Positions 1 through 10,300 of a DNA stretch of 61,486 nt are shown here, one piece after another. Positions within the stretch are counted from its first letter, which is position 1, and the number at the start of each line of letters is the position of its first letter. Source of the stretch: Acetivibrio straminisolvens JCM 21531 (GTDB lineage: Bacteria > Bacillota > Clostridia > Acetivibrionales > Acetivibrionaceae). The translations under genes and the position numbers were made by a program. The DNA lies in contig NZ_BAVR01000016.1 in assembly GCF_000521465.1 (NCBI RefSeq), positions 1 to 61,486 of the forward strand, given 5' to 3'. The notes under the pieces were generated by a model. The model searched no databases. It was not told where the DNA came from and saw only the letters and a list, made by a program, of their open reading frames with translations.

Positions 1-318
1 TTCCGGAAACATTCCTCTGATACTTAGGTATAATTTGGGGTTTAAACTCTCCTTTGCGATCCCTTGGTACTTGGATTTCAACTTCTCCAAATTCACTTTT
101 TATGGTCTTTGGTGAATATCCGTTTCGGCTATTATCTGTATTTTTGTTTTCTACATCATCTTTTGCATATCCCAATTTAGCTTCAAGTTCTGCTTCAAGA
201 AGTTCTTGAATAATGTCCTTAAAGATATCTCTTAGGTATGCACTTACATCGGCAACACTTTGGAAATTATTGGCCTTAATTATTTCTTTCACTTGCTCTT
301 TTGATAATGTTGACATAA
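1..318 (-). CDS. IS256-family transposase, 5' part (runs off window)
   Basis: The reverse strand reads in frame from an ATG at 316-318 to the window edge, giving the first 106 residues of a mutator/IS256-type transposase. Visible are the N-terminal stretch LSKEQVKEIIKANN, the segment LLEAELEAKLGY, then NSRNGYSPKTIKSEFGEVEI and VPRDRKGEFKP, which are typical of the N-terminal region of this family. A good ribosome binding site (ggagga) lies 8 bases upstream. The catalytic DDE residues would lie beyond the window. Its upstream side (319 to about 400) should hold one end of the insertion sequence, abutting the 3' end of the next gene. Family assignment is by recognition. Confidence 0.9.
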
Positions 319-416
319 AAAATCTCCTCCTTGGATATTATTTTGTAATTCTTGCCAAGAAGGAGTCTTTTCATTCTCTTATACACAAAATTTTCAACAT
401 TCTCTTTTATACTTCG
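319..416. mobile_element. Probable terminal region of the IS256-type element
   Basis: This is the short gap between the transposase start and the stop codon of the neighbouring gene. It contains cttatacacaaaattt at 378-393, which resembles the ttgtgtaa-type ends of IS256-family elements when read outward. The exact inverted repeat cannot be fixed because the other end is outside the window, and no target duplication could be identified. Confidence 0.35.
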
Positions 417-1772
417 TTACTCATCGTATATGCCATATATAGACAGGTATTTTTCCTCTTCTTTTGACATTTTAAGCTCTTTCTTTGCTGCTTCTACTAC
501 TTCATCGGTAACAGTGTCTTCCGCCTCTCTTTGTATTACAACATTTTCATTAACACTCTTAACGTTTTCAAGCCAATAATATATGTTCTTGATTTTTTCC
601 TTGTTTTTTAACTTTATCTCTACTGATCTACTGCCCTCGGTTACCCATTTTTTATCTTCCGGCTTTAAATATATTGAGGTTAAACGTTTATCTTCCTTCA
701 ATTTCTTACCATTTTCCAATTCCACCTCAATATAGTAATTCAATTCCTTATCGCTGTATATGAGTTTGTTCTTTATTCTTTTTATATAACCAAGCTCATA
801 TTTCGGAGTTGGCTTTATATCGAAAAAACCGGCCTTATATATATATTGGTTGTCTATATAGGTATATGTGGTAAAGGAAAAAAATAGTAGCGCTAAACAT
901 ATAATTAATGTAGTTATTTCTCCCTTTATACCTTTATTTTTATATGAAGCAAGATGCTGAACAATCTTTGATATATTAAACATAAAAGTCGGTAATAGTT
1001 TGAATAATATCTTTTTTACAATAATTCCATATATACTTGCCGATATGAACACAATTAGGATTAATTCAAAAACCATATTAAGAATCGGGCTGCTAAACAT
1101 TACATACTCTTTATTTTTCAACAGAACATCTTGCTTGAAAAATATATCTATAAGCCCCGGAGCACCCATTGATAATATAAAATATCCATATGCAAATATA
1201 TACCAAACTATATTTTTATACTTAAAACTCCTTGCCAAGTTATCAATACGCTGTGGTGTATTATAATCCTCAAAGGTTTGCTTATAGGCATTTGCTTTGT
1301 CTTTTTCAACAAAACTGTTTATAATCATATATATATCTTCTTTTTCTTCCGGAAGCATATCTTCATCAAGCCATGTATGGAATATTATTAACTTTTCGTT
1401 TACTTCTATAAAATAAAATTCAATTGATGTTTTTCTACCTTCCACACTAGCTTTATCAGCACTATAAGCATTTATGCGCACTGATTCCCATTTAACGCAT
1501 TCCGGAGGTAATTTTGCTTTTACTACTTCGTTGAAATACCAATCAATATGTCCCATTTTTAAATCTTCAACATTATTATCATTGATATTAATCAAATAAA
1601 GATCAACTACTTTGCCACCGTGTTTAAATCCGAAAATTTTTTTATGAGGGTTGGAAACTGAAAAATACCCTTTAAGCATTATTTGAAATTCTTCGACTTC
1701 TAGCATATATGCCAAGTTTTGCTTGACATAAATCTCTTCATCAGCATATCGGCTGTCTTCAATTATGTTCAT
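417..1772 (-). CDS. Unknown membrane protein, 451 aa
   Basis: I do not recognise a family. The first ~165 residues are soluble and mixed alpha/beta (rich in aromatic and acidic residues, with HTWLDEDMLPEEKEDIY near 132-150). Hydrophobic segments follow around 190-210, 228-255 and 287-307, probably 3-4 membrane spans, then a ~140-residue charged C-terminal region ending in a Lys/Glu-rich helix. Start is the ATG at 1772. Its stop codon lies directly beside the IS256-type end, so the true C-terminus could have been altered by insertion. No partner gene is implied by context, since the next minus-strand gene is 343 bases upstream. Confidence 0.6.
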   Translation of the reverse strand: MNIIEDSRYADEEIYVKQNLAYMLEVEEFQIMLKGYFSVSNPHKKIFGFKHGGKVVDLYLININDNNVEDLKMGHIDWYFNEVVKAKLPPECVKWESVRINAYSADKASVEGRKTSIEFYFIEVNEKLIIFHTWLDEDMLPEEKEDIYMIINSFVEKDKANAYKQTFEDYNTPQRIDNLARSFKYKNIVWYIFAYGYFILSMGAPGLIDIFFKQDVLLKNKEYVMFSSPILNMVFELILIVFISASIYGIIVKKILFKLLPTFMFNISKIVQHLASYKNKGIKGEITTLIICLALLFFSFTTYTYIDNQYIYKAGFFDIKPTPKYELGYIKRIKNKLIYSDKELNYYIEVELENGKKLKEDKRLTSIYLKPEDKKWVTEGSRSVEIKLKNKEKIKNIYYWLENVKSVNENVVIQREAEDTVTDEVVEAAKKELKMSKEEEKYLSIYGIYDE

Positions 1773-1905
1773 AACTATAAATCACCTCACACAGTAAATT
1801 ATATCAGAAAAAGTTTATTTGCAAAATTATATCTTAAAAAAAGTGGAGGTAAGCTGAACGGAATGACAGAATACGGCCTATGGGCGGGAAACTAAATAAG
1901 CTATA

Positions 1906-1960
1906 TAGCTTCAGAAGATGTAAGCAGCAAAATGCTGTTACTCTTCTGAAGCTTTTTTTT
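1906..1960 (+). terminator. Strong intrinsic terminator with no upstream plus-strand gene
   Basis: A 12-base arm agcttcagaaga pairs perfectly with tcttctgaagct and is followed by eight T. The loop contains a second small hairpin (gcagca/tgctg). Orientation by the T tract is plus strand. No plus-strand gene ends nearby, so it either terminates a small unannotated RNA starting near 1790-1860 or is left over from a lost gene. Confidence 0.8.
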
Positions 1961-2024
1961 GGCCTCTTGGAATGAAATGAAAGAGGCAAAAGAGAAGGGA
2001 CTCCATGTCCCGAGCTTTTATTGT
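1959..2024 (+). repeat. Terminator-linked two-hairpin repeat, copy 1
   Basis: This copy starts in the T tract of the preceding terminator. It has hairpin 1 (gcctctt / aagaggc, 12-base loop) and then hairpin 2, an outer aaag/cttt pairing around a gggac / gtccc stem. Near-identical copies lie at 27440, 53139 and 58818, and a more diverged one at 16362. Confidence 0.8.
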
Positions 2025-2115
2025 CTACATATTTTTCAAAAACAGCAATATTAAGAACCGTGTCAAAATAATCTTTAAGTCCGTCCCCATAAGTAAACTT
2101 GGCTATTTTATCATG

Positions 2116-4358
2116 CTATTCTAATACCAATTTCTTTTTATTTTCTATCATTTTATATTTTTCAGGAAAATCTTTAGCTGTATAGAACTTCATAGCTTCA
2201 TCATAACATGCTGCTGCCAGTTTTTTATTTTCTTTTGAGTTTTCCACCTTTGACAGGGAAACATAGGCATCACCGAGTTTTATATGGATACCGGCATAGG
2301 ATGAGGGATCATTATCAATGGTATAATACTTTAAAGAATCTTTATATGAGTTTATGCTTTTTAGTATATTTTCCTTTGCCTCACCCAGATTTGCTTTAAC
2401 AAAGTAGGCCTCACCGAGGACTTCCTTCATATTTGCAAAATAATTCGGTGAAGCTTCAAGGGTAAATACAGTGAGGGCGGTCTCACATGCTTTGATAGCC
2501 TTGTCTATGTTTTCCGACGGCTCAATATCCAATCTGGCAAGTTTTATTCGTGCAGATGCAATGCATCCCTGAACATATGAAAAGTAAACGGGATCGACTT
2601 CCAGGTTATATATCATCAAAGCTTTTTCAAAACATGTTAATGCCTTATTTAAGTACTCTTCGGACTCACTGAAATTGCTCATGGCCATATATGTTTTTCC
2701 CAGCTCAATATTTATAATTACATAATCATCAGGGTATTTTTCCAGTGTAAAAATCTTGAAAGCATTTTCAAATGATTTTATTGCCTTGGCATAATATTCT
2801 TCCTGGCCATTTAAATTCGCTATAATGTTGTAGCAACCTCCCAGGTAATATTGAAGGTTTGCGTAAAACAGCGGATATTGTTCAATTGTATACACCTTTT
2901 GCGCCTCATTTAGAGCCTCAAGAGCCTTGTTTGCAAATTCCACCTCATTTGTGAGATGGGCCATCTGAATATGCAATATCGCAAACTGTACTTTTACATA
3001 TGCATAATTCGACGGAGACGTATCAAGGTCGCAAAATTTCAAAGATTCCTCAAATGCGGCAACGCCTGCTTCAAAGGATTCTTTTGAAGGGTCAAAGTTC
3101 ATAAAGCTTTGATAAACAATACCTATATAGCATTGAATCCTCACATATTTACTGGGGTCGACTTTTTCATCTATGCATTCTAAAGCGCCCTGAAACGCTT
3201 CAAAAGACATGTTAAGATATTGTATGTCATTGCTGCTGCTGAAAATGCGCAAATAAATAACACCTTGAATTTCCTTGGCATCTGCATATTCTTTGGGATT
3301 TGCTTCAGGCTTGAATATGCTTAGCGCTTCTTCGCAGGATTCTAAGGCCAGTATAAGATTCGCTCCCGGCTCTTTCACATGAGCCAACGTATAATGGGAA
3401 AATGCCTTGTGAATATGAGTATATGCATACTCGTAAGGCTCCTTCTCTTTGTCATATAATTTCAAGGCTTCATCCATTGCAGCCAGGGCCTTGGAGGTAT
3501 TGATTTCCAAATCCCTAACATTTGCATAAATAGAATAGGCCTTCCAATGCCTTTATACGCACCGGCTATATACGAAGAATACTTTTCATCTTTTATATTT
3601 GCCAATACTTCTTCAAAAATAGATATTGCTTTTAAAGCATTTTCATCTTTATTGATAAGGCAAGATAAAGAGAGATAGGCATTTGCCATATTGTTCATTG
3701 TATGAGCATACTCTTCGGGATTTTTTTCGCTGGAAATATTTTTTAAAATCTGTTCATAGCTTTTTATGGAACCCCAATAATTGTAATTCTCTAAAAGGTT
3801 GTCTGCAGCTTCGATTTCATCTTTATAATTTCCCTTATTATATCTTCTGACTACACTTACAATTACGTTATTTCCGGCAACGAGAAAATTATTTTCACCG
3901 GACACGGAAACAGACGCTCCGTTTTCACTTGTAAAGTAAACGGTTTTTTCCTCTTCTTTAAGATTCACATTGACATTCAGACCCTGGCAGATTGCTTCGG
4001 ATGCTACGTATATTCTTCCGCTAATAATTAATGAGGGGGCCGAAAGAGTCAATATTTCATCATTAATTTGTGCGGTTTTGCTGCCCACACTTATTAAAAC
4101 CTTTTTGCCGGCTTTTATGCATGAAGCTCTTCTGTTGACAGCATCCCATTGCACGTCAAATCCGAAAATCTCATATATCTCTCTTAGAGGCAATAACAAG
4201 TTCCCATTGTCGATTAGAGGTGCCATGGTAAACTGCACAGGTTGTCCGTTTATTTTTACATTATATTCATTTGACGCTTCTGCTCCCTGTACGGAAATTA
4301 TGAGAGTCAGGGATATGAAAAAAACATAAAGCAATAAAAATAATTTTTTTGTATTCAT
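2116..4358 (-). CDS. Secreted copper-amine-oxidase-N / TPR repeat protein (frameshift repaired)
   Basis: Restoring one T at 3542-3543 joins two overlapping reading frames into a ~747-residue protein. Residues 1-28 form a signal peptide. Residues ~32-150 are a copper amine oxidase N-like domain (KINGQPV ... NLLLPLREIYEIFGFDVQWD ... RIYVASEAI). A short beta motif follows, SVSGENNFLVAGNNVIVSV, and then about 500 residues of TPR-like helices, each with a phrase such as ALxxYxxExxPxxYAxxxxxLGxAY. It is the last gene of a minus-strand unit, 35 bases after a paralogue with the same architecture. Probably an extracytoplasmic scaffold or adaptor. The real ligand is unknown. Confidence 0.75.
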
Positions 4359-4393
4359 TTCTATTCATCAACTTCCTTACTTATATATTTTGA

Positions 4394-5970
4394 TTATTTT
4401 AAGTCTTTCGATTCTTCAATTGCCAAGATGGTTTGAGTGTAGTACTTTGGATAATCCGGGGGATTAAAAACTTTAAGGCTGTTTTCATATGCCGATTTAG
4501 CTTCAGAAAGATACTTGTCAGTATTGTAAAGCTTTGCAAAAGTAGTTTCAAATTTCCAAGCTCATAGTTTGCCACAGCATAAGGGAATGGATGGCGTTCT
4601 GCCGAATAAAACTCAATAGCCTCTTCATATTCTTTTTCTGCCATGGTTAGATACTCAACATTTCCGAATCTTTCATAATAGCTAGTATAGATTTTTCCCA
4701 GACACTCATGAACCTTTGCGTAATTTAATGGGTAGCTTTCGGCAGTCCATACCTTTAATGCCTTATTAAAATTGTCTATTCCTTTTATGTCAGCTTCTTC
4801 AAAGTTATTTACATAATTATTGCATTCCTCTTCCAAAGGGCACAACTCTTCGAGAATGTTATTGATTATGCCTAGGTGAAACTGAATAGCTGCATAATAT
4901 GAAGGATTTGTGTCCGAAGAATTCAAATCCGGCGGCTTTAAAAATACGTCTTTTGCATCAACGAAACACTCTTTTGCAAGATTGGGCATTCCCAAATCAT
5001 AATAAGTTTTCCCCAGATTATATTGAATCAAAGCATAATCCGTATCGGAGCGGGAAAGGGGATAATACTGAAGTGCTTCTTGGTAATGAATTAAAGCTTT
5101 TGCAAGGAAGATGCTGTTGCCGGTGATATCCGATAAAATCCTGTAAGCACTTCCGAGATTATTGAGTATTATACTGTAATTTGCATCATCATTATCCCTG
5201 TAATAACCTATAGCTTCGTGATAGTAACCGATTGCACAAAGAATATTGCTTTTTGTGTCCTTGGACTCGGAAAGCTTGCTGTATGCATTTGCAAGATTGC
5301 TCATTACATGAGCATAAATTTCCGGCTCTTCTTCCTTCGAGATATTGTCTAAAATTTCCTTATACTTATGCAGAGCTTCTTCTTCATTATTTGAGGCAAG
5401 AAGCCTGTCCGAATAACTTATCATATCACTGATAGTATGAATATTATACGGCTCGAAGATGTTAACAATTAAGCTGTCTCCGACTATAACAATATTGCTG
5501 CTGCCGTTTACGGTAATGCTTGTTGTATCCTTATCCGAAGTGATAATTATGTTATCTTTTTTATTCCATCGGACTTTTAGACCAAACTCCTCTGTAATGA
5601 ATCTTTGCGGCACATAGCTTTTGCTGTCCAAAATCGTTAAAGGTCCGCTCATAATATAATACCTGTCGTCAATATCAACTTTTTCACTGTCTGCTTTAAA
5701 ACGAATAACCCGGGTTCCATTCGTACAGACAACGGTTTTTACTTTTCCATCCCAGCTGACTTCCCATCCTAGAGCTTCAAAAATATTTCTTAAAGGAATG
5801 TATATAATTCCGTTTATATTCTCGGGACGGGCATTTTCTATATTGAGACTTTCGGTAGAAAGTCGTATATCTTTGGCAATAACTTTCCGGTTGCTTTGCA
5901 GAAAACAAAAACACATTACCAAAAATGTAAATATAATTAAAACTGTAAACTTTCTTACTATATTTTTCAT
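4394..5970 (-). CDS. Secreted copper-amine-oxidase-N / TPR repeat protein (frameshift repaired)
   Basis: Paralogue of the following gene. A signal peptide or N-terminal anchor (MKNIVRKFTVLIIFTFLVM) leads into a copper amine oxidase N-like domain (GIIYIPLRNIFEALGWEVSWD, then SYVPQRFITEEFGLKVRW). After the motif TVNGSSNIVIVGDSLIVNI come about eight TPR-like units (YAHVMSNLANAYSKL, YSIILNNLGSAYRIL, YALIQYNLGKTYYDL). The C-terminus is out of frame from about 4549; adding one C there restores a TPR ending ILAIEESKDLK and a stop at 4394. The ATG at 5970 is preferred over the upstream GTG (5979) because ggtgg lies 6 bases before it. Length ~525 residues. Confidence 0.75.
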
Positions 5971-6000
5971 ATGTACCACCGGTTTTAACTTCTTAGAAAT

Positions 6001-7089
6001 TTACTCAGCTTCAATACTGACAGCGTTCTGCTCTCCTACTACCAAATTCAGGTTTTCTCCGCTGATTTGAATATTGAAGTTGTTCCAACTGTTGATTTGT
6101 GTATTGTTTGTTGTATTTTGCTCATAAGTTTCAGTTATGTTGTTTGTCGTATTGTGCTCATGACTTTCGTTTATATTGTTTGTTATCGTATTTTGTTCAT
6201 AGCTTTTGACCATACTGTTTGCCTGATTGTCGGTTGTAAGAATTTCTTTCTCTTTGATTTCTTCCTCACTTGCAACATCCAAAGTATCAACTTCTTTTGA
6301 CTCAGGAATAGGCGAAGATTCAGGAAGAGGAGAGGAAACATCAAAGTTTTCATCTTCAACCGGTGTATCATATTCGTTGCTTTCTTCCGTATCTGAGATA
6401 TCCGAATTATACAAAGCATTATCTTTTGAGGCAGAAGTTGCCGAATTGTTTTTTTGCATGCTTCCGGAAAAAGCAATTATTATTGTACCTGAAATTATCC
6501 AAACCAATAGGATTCCTAAAGCAGTACTGCTTTTAAAAAAGTTTGCAACCTTTAATGTTTTCTTTTTAGGAGTGAGGTTTAATACTCCGTTAAACTTTAT
6601 TCCAGGACTGTTTGCCAGTTTTTGAAGATTTATATCGCTTCCTTCCGGAAGAACAAAATCAAGCTTTACTGTACCGGAATAAGCTTCTTTTTTCTCTGAC
6701 GGATTTTCTTTTTTTATAATCCTCTTGCTTTTTTCTTCACATTCCGGTTCATATTCCGGCATTGCAACACTTATGGCCTCTTTTAAGAACTCACTGAAAT
6801 CTTTGGTGTCTAAAATAATTTCTTTAATCTTGTTTTTAATTGGTGCTTTTTTGAGTAATTCCTCAATGTTATCCCTTATTAATTCTTTTTGGGAAGATGT
6901 CGCTTCGTTTTCAACAAATTCAACAATTTTGATAATATCGTCATTTCTGGGATATATCACGTTGTTTCTCCATTTCGATATTATGGATACGTCTTTTAGC
7001 AAATATTGATCTGCAAGGATTCTGGCATTTTTCTTTGTATATTTGAAAATGATCTGCAGCAGTGTTTTCATATCATAAATGTCATACAT
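6001..7089 (-). CDS. Membrane-anchored HTH-like protein with outer Asn-rich tail
   Basis: The first ~75 residues look like a small DNA-binding domain of the phage-repressor type (ILADQYLLKDVSIISKWRNN, where a helix-turn-helix is likely). Residues 75-190 are charged and cytoplasmic, residues ~193-212 are one transmembrane helix (LGILLVWIISGTIIIAFSG), and the rest is an acidic outer region. Three ~13-residue repeats rich in Asn, Thr and Glu (YEQNTTNN type) precede the terminal motif QISGENLNLVVGEQNAVSI. That motif matches those in the two downstream secreted TPR proteins, from which it is separated by 30 bases. Start ATG has gggggag 6 bases upstream. Suggested role: transmembrane regulator reading an outer signal, by inference only. 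Confidence 0.65.
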   Translation of the reverse strand: MYDIYDMKTLLQIIFKYTKKNARILADQYLLKDVSIISKWRNNVIYPRNDDIIKIVEFVENEATSSQKELIRDNIEELLKKAPIKNKIKEIILDTKDFSEFLKEAISVAMPEYEPECEEKSKRIIKKENPSEKKEAYSGTVKLDFVLPEGSDINLQKLANSPGIKFNGVLNLTPKKKTLKVANFFKSSTALGILLVWIISGTIIIAFSGSMQKNNSATSASKDNALYNSDISDTEESNEYDTPVEDENFDVSSPLPESSPIPESKEVDTLDVASEEEIKEKEILTTDNQANSMVKSYEQNTITNNINESHEHNTTNNITETYEQNTTNNTQINSWNNFNIQISGENLNLVVGEQNAVSIEAE

Positions 7090-7249
7090 TGCAATCTCCC
7101 CCTTTTTAATTAATTATTCGTTTGCTGAGAAAAAATATTGACGCTCAAGTTTCTATTTCTTATTCAGATTTTATTTACGGATATTATACACTATATAAAA
7201 TATAAATTCATTAAAAACATAATGTTTTTTGCATGATTTTTTGGAAACC

Positions 7250-7288
7250 TGCTAAAAAAGTAAGGCTGGAGCACTTTACTCCAGCCTT
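7250..7288 (-). terminator. Terminator of the subtilase-Kelch gene
   Basis: Arms aaggctggag and ctccagcctt form a perfect 10-bp stem. On the minus strand the stem is followed by acttttttag, a T tract, about 50 bases after the stop codon at 7335. Confidence 0.85.
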
Positions 7289-7334
7289 AAGTCTGTATAA
7301 TCTAGAACTATCAAGAAATAAAATAACTTTTATG

Positions 7335-10300
7335 TTACTCTTTCTGTGCAGGAAACTCAAGAGTACGTCCAAGCATGTAACTTCTGAGATATGCTAAATC
7401 AATAGAATTTACATCTCCGGATGCATCCACATCTCCGCTAATTGCCCAGTAATAGCCCGGAAGGTTTTTAATTTTTCCTGTAAGGTAGCTGTTTACAAGG
7501 GCAAAATCGATGGAATCGCATATACCGTCACCGTTTACATCTCCATATATAAAGATGTCAACAACTCCATTGACAAGGTCCAATCCTGTATATTCATGAG
7601 AACTTGTGCCATATATTTTGGTTTTGTCTTTTTTAAAGCTTAAAGCACTGCTTTTTACAGTGTCTACGCTGCTTAAGACATCAAATTCAATGTTTGCCAG
7701 TATTCCGTTACTGCTTATTGCCTGTTGTGTTCCGTTATAACAGATGTTTACCATACCGAGAGTATTATCAACATTGAAGGAGAAAGCATTGCTGTCGGCT
7801 GTGACATTTCCGAAAGTTACATTAGTCACCGAAAGGGTGGACGGATCATACTCAAGGGTTATTTCTGCTTTATATATTCCTGTTACAGGCACATTGGATA
7901 TTGTCAGAGGAAGAGTCTTTGTTCCCGCTTTTGATTCCATTATGCCACTTCCCATGTTAAGAGCTATGATGTTTTCCTCTGAAGGTGAATAGGAATATAC
8001 GGTATCGATTATATCAATGTAAAGGAGACGGTCCAGCATTCCTCCCATAGTATATATTTTGCTTCCGTCAAATACCGAGCAGTTCCTTGTCATGGCTGAA
8101 GGAAGTTCTTTCTTTTTTGTCCATGCATCGTCGTAAGGAGCATATTCATAAACGGTGCTTAAATCCTTTGAAGATGAATCGGACCCGCCAATTATGTATA
8201 TTTTGTTGTTAACAACAGCGGTGGAAAATTGCATATTTCCTTCAGGTATTGGGCCTTTGGCAGTCCAGGTGTTTGTCAGCGGATTATACTCATAGACGGA
8301 ATCCAGCACTCCCGTTTCGTTGTATCCGCCTATTGCGTATATCTTGCCGTTTACGGCATTAAGGCCGTGATAAGCCATTGGAACCGGCAGTGAAGCTACT
8401 GTAGACCAACTGTTGCTAGCCGAATCATACCTGTATACTTTTTCTGAGAATTCAAAACCGTATTCATTTTGCCGTTGTCGCTTGCCGCCGGCAACATACA
8501 GGTATCCGTTTAAGGAAACGGCTCTATGTCCGGCAAGACCTTGAGGCATATTTGCCTTTTTAGTCCATGTTTTATTTACAGGATCGTATACTTCAAGCAT
8601 GTTGGAATAAGACTTACCTGTGAGGCTGAAAGGATCTCCGCCACATACATAAATTTTGCCGTCAATAACTGCAGATGCCAAATCCCTTTTTTCCTCAGCT
8701 ATTTCCGGGCATGAAGACCATGTGCCTGTGGATATGTCATATTCTTCAACGGTTTTTAAAGTTTGATAGTAAATGTCCTGTCCTCCAATCACATATATTT
8801 TTCCATTCACAATTTCTGCAGCAAAGAAGGCATTTGCATTATTCATGGGAGACTCTCTTTTCCAGCCTTCGCTTTCAATCAGATAGAGAAGGTTACGGTT
8901 ACTGCATGAAGAGTTTGCAAAACCGCCCAGGATATATATCTTTCCGTCTTGCACGGCAGAAGCGTGCCCGTAAATATTTGAAGGCAACTGGGCTGCTTTA
9001 GTTTCCGAACAGGTTAGAGGATCATATTTTATGATTTGATTTGAATTTAATCCGCCTATGATATAGAGTTTGCCGTTTGCTTCGCACATGCTAAAGTCGC
9101 TGATACAGCTGCTAAGTTCATTTTTTGCCGTCCATCTTCCGGTTGAAGGATCATATTCTTCCACTGATTTTAGATTGTCGGTACCACATATTCCACCCAT
9201 AACAATTATTTTACCGTTTACAACTCCTGCGCTGAAGTTGCTTCTGGCTGTCGGCATATCATCTATATCAGTCCAAGTATCGGTATTGGGGTCATATACT
9301 TCAACGCCTCTTTCTGTAGTTCCGTTATATCCGCCCATTACGTAAATTTTGCCTCCGGTAAAGGCAATACCGAAATTGCTTCTCGGGGTTTTCATACTGG
9401 TCTTTGTAGTCCAACTGTCATTAACAGGATCATATTCCTCGACTGTTTTTAGATAGGAGTTGCCGTCAAATCCTCCAATCGCATAAATTTTTCCGTTATC
9501 GGCTTCAATGACTCCAACTCCGTTTCTTTTTACGGACATGGGAGCTTTCTGTGTCCAGGTGTTTGTGCCGGGGTCAAACTCTTCCACGGTGTTTAAGTAA
9601 TGAGTTCCGTTTGTTCCACCTAGCACGTAGATTTTACCGTTTTTCGATGCTAACGCTCCAAAGTACATTCTTTCACTGTTCATGAATTTCTATAGGAAAT
9701 TCCTATATCAGGTGTTACAAACTCCAAGATGTTGCTGGAATTGCTGGTGTTGAAATCTGTTTTTGCCCTGATGAAAAATTTGTACTTTGTATTCGGTACG
9801 AGGTTTGTAATTGTGTAGGTATTTGAATCTGTAGAGTCAAAATAAATATCATTCATATATATGTCGTAGTAAGTTGCATCAAAAACAGGGTCCCATGTCA
9901 ATTTGACCCCATCATCGGCCCAGATAGTGGTAAGAAAAGGTGTATCCAGCATTGTCGAATATGTAAATGTAGAACTCCAAACGCTGTCCGTTGTAGCGCT
10001 CTTTACCCGGACTTTGTATTGGTGTTCTGAGTTGGGCGCAAGGCTGCTATGGGTGTAACTTGTTCCGGAAACGTTCACAATATTTGCACCGTCCACTTCA
10101 ACATCATAACTTATTGCTCCGGGGACAGGATTCCAGCTGATAGTTATGGAGTCTGTTGTTGATGTAGCTTTTATGGTTTTCGGTGTGGTGAGAAAGCCGG
10201 ATGAGGTGACTAGTGCAAAGGGCTGTGGACCATGCGATACCGAATGCCCCAGTACTTCTATTGTGTAATCGCCTATAGCAGGGTTGTTGATTATTACATT

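Larger units (their letters stand above)
1773..2115. other. Gene-free stretch with orphan terminator and repeat copy
   Basis: No convincing gene. It holds a strong plus-strand terminator hairpin (1906-1960) although no plus-strand gene precedes it, and directly after it a copy of the dispersed two-hairpin repeat (1959-2024). Before the hairpin there is a 10-codon ORF (1862-1894) following ggagg, with no independent support. The 3' flank of the TPR gene (2025-2115) shows nothing clear. Confidence 0.5.

Noticed and set aside
1840..1910. Riboswitch (c-di-GMP, preQ1 or similar) before the orphan terminator
   Set aside because: Some G-rich phrases look suggestive but none of the known consensus cores match and there is no downstream plus-strand gene.
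9680..9683. ATGA overlap as translational coupling between separate protease and Kelch genes
   Set aside because: The Kelch frame has no ribosome site or signal peptide, and one added base yields a continuous Kelch linker.
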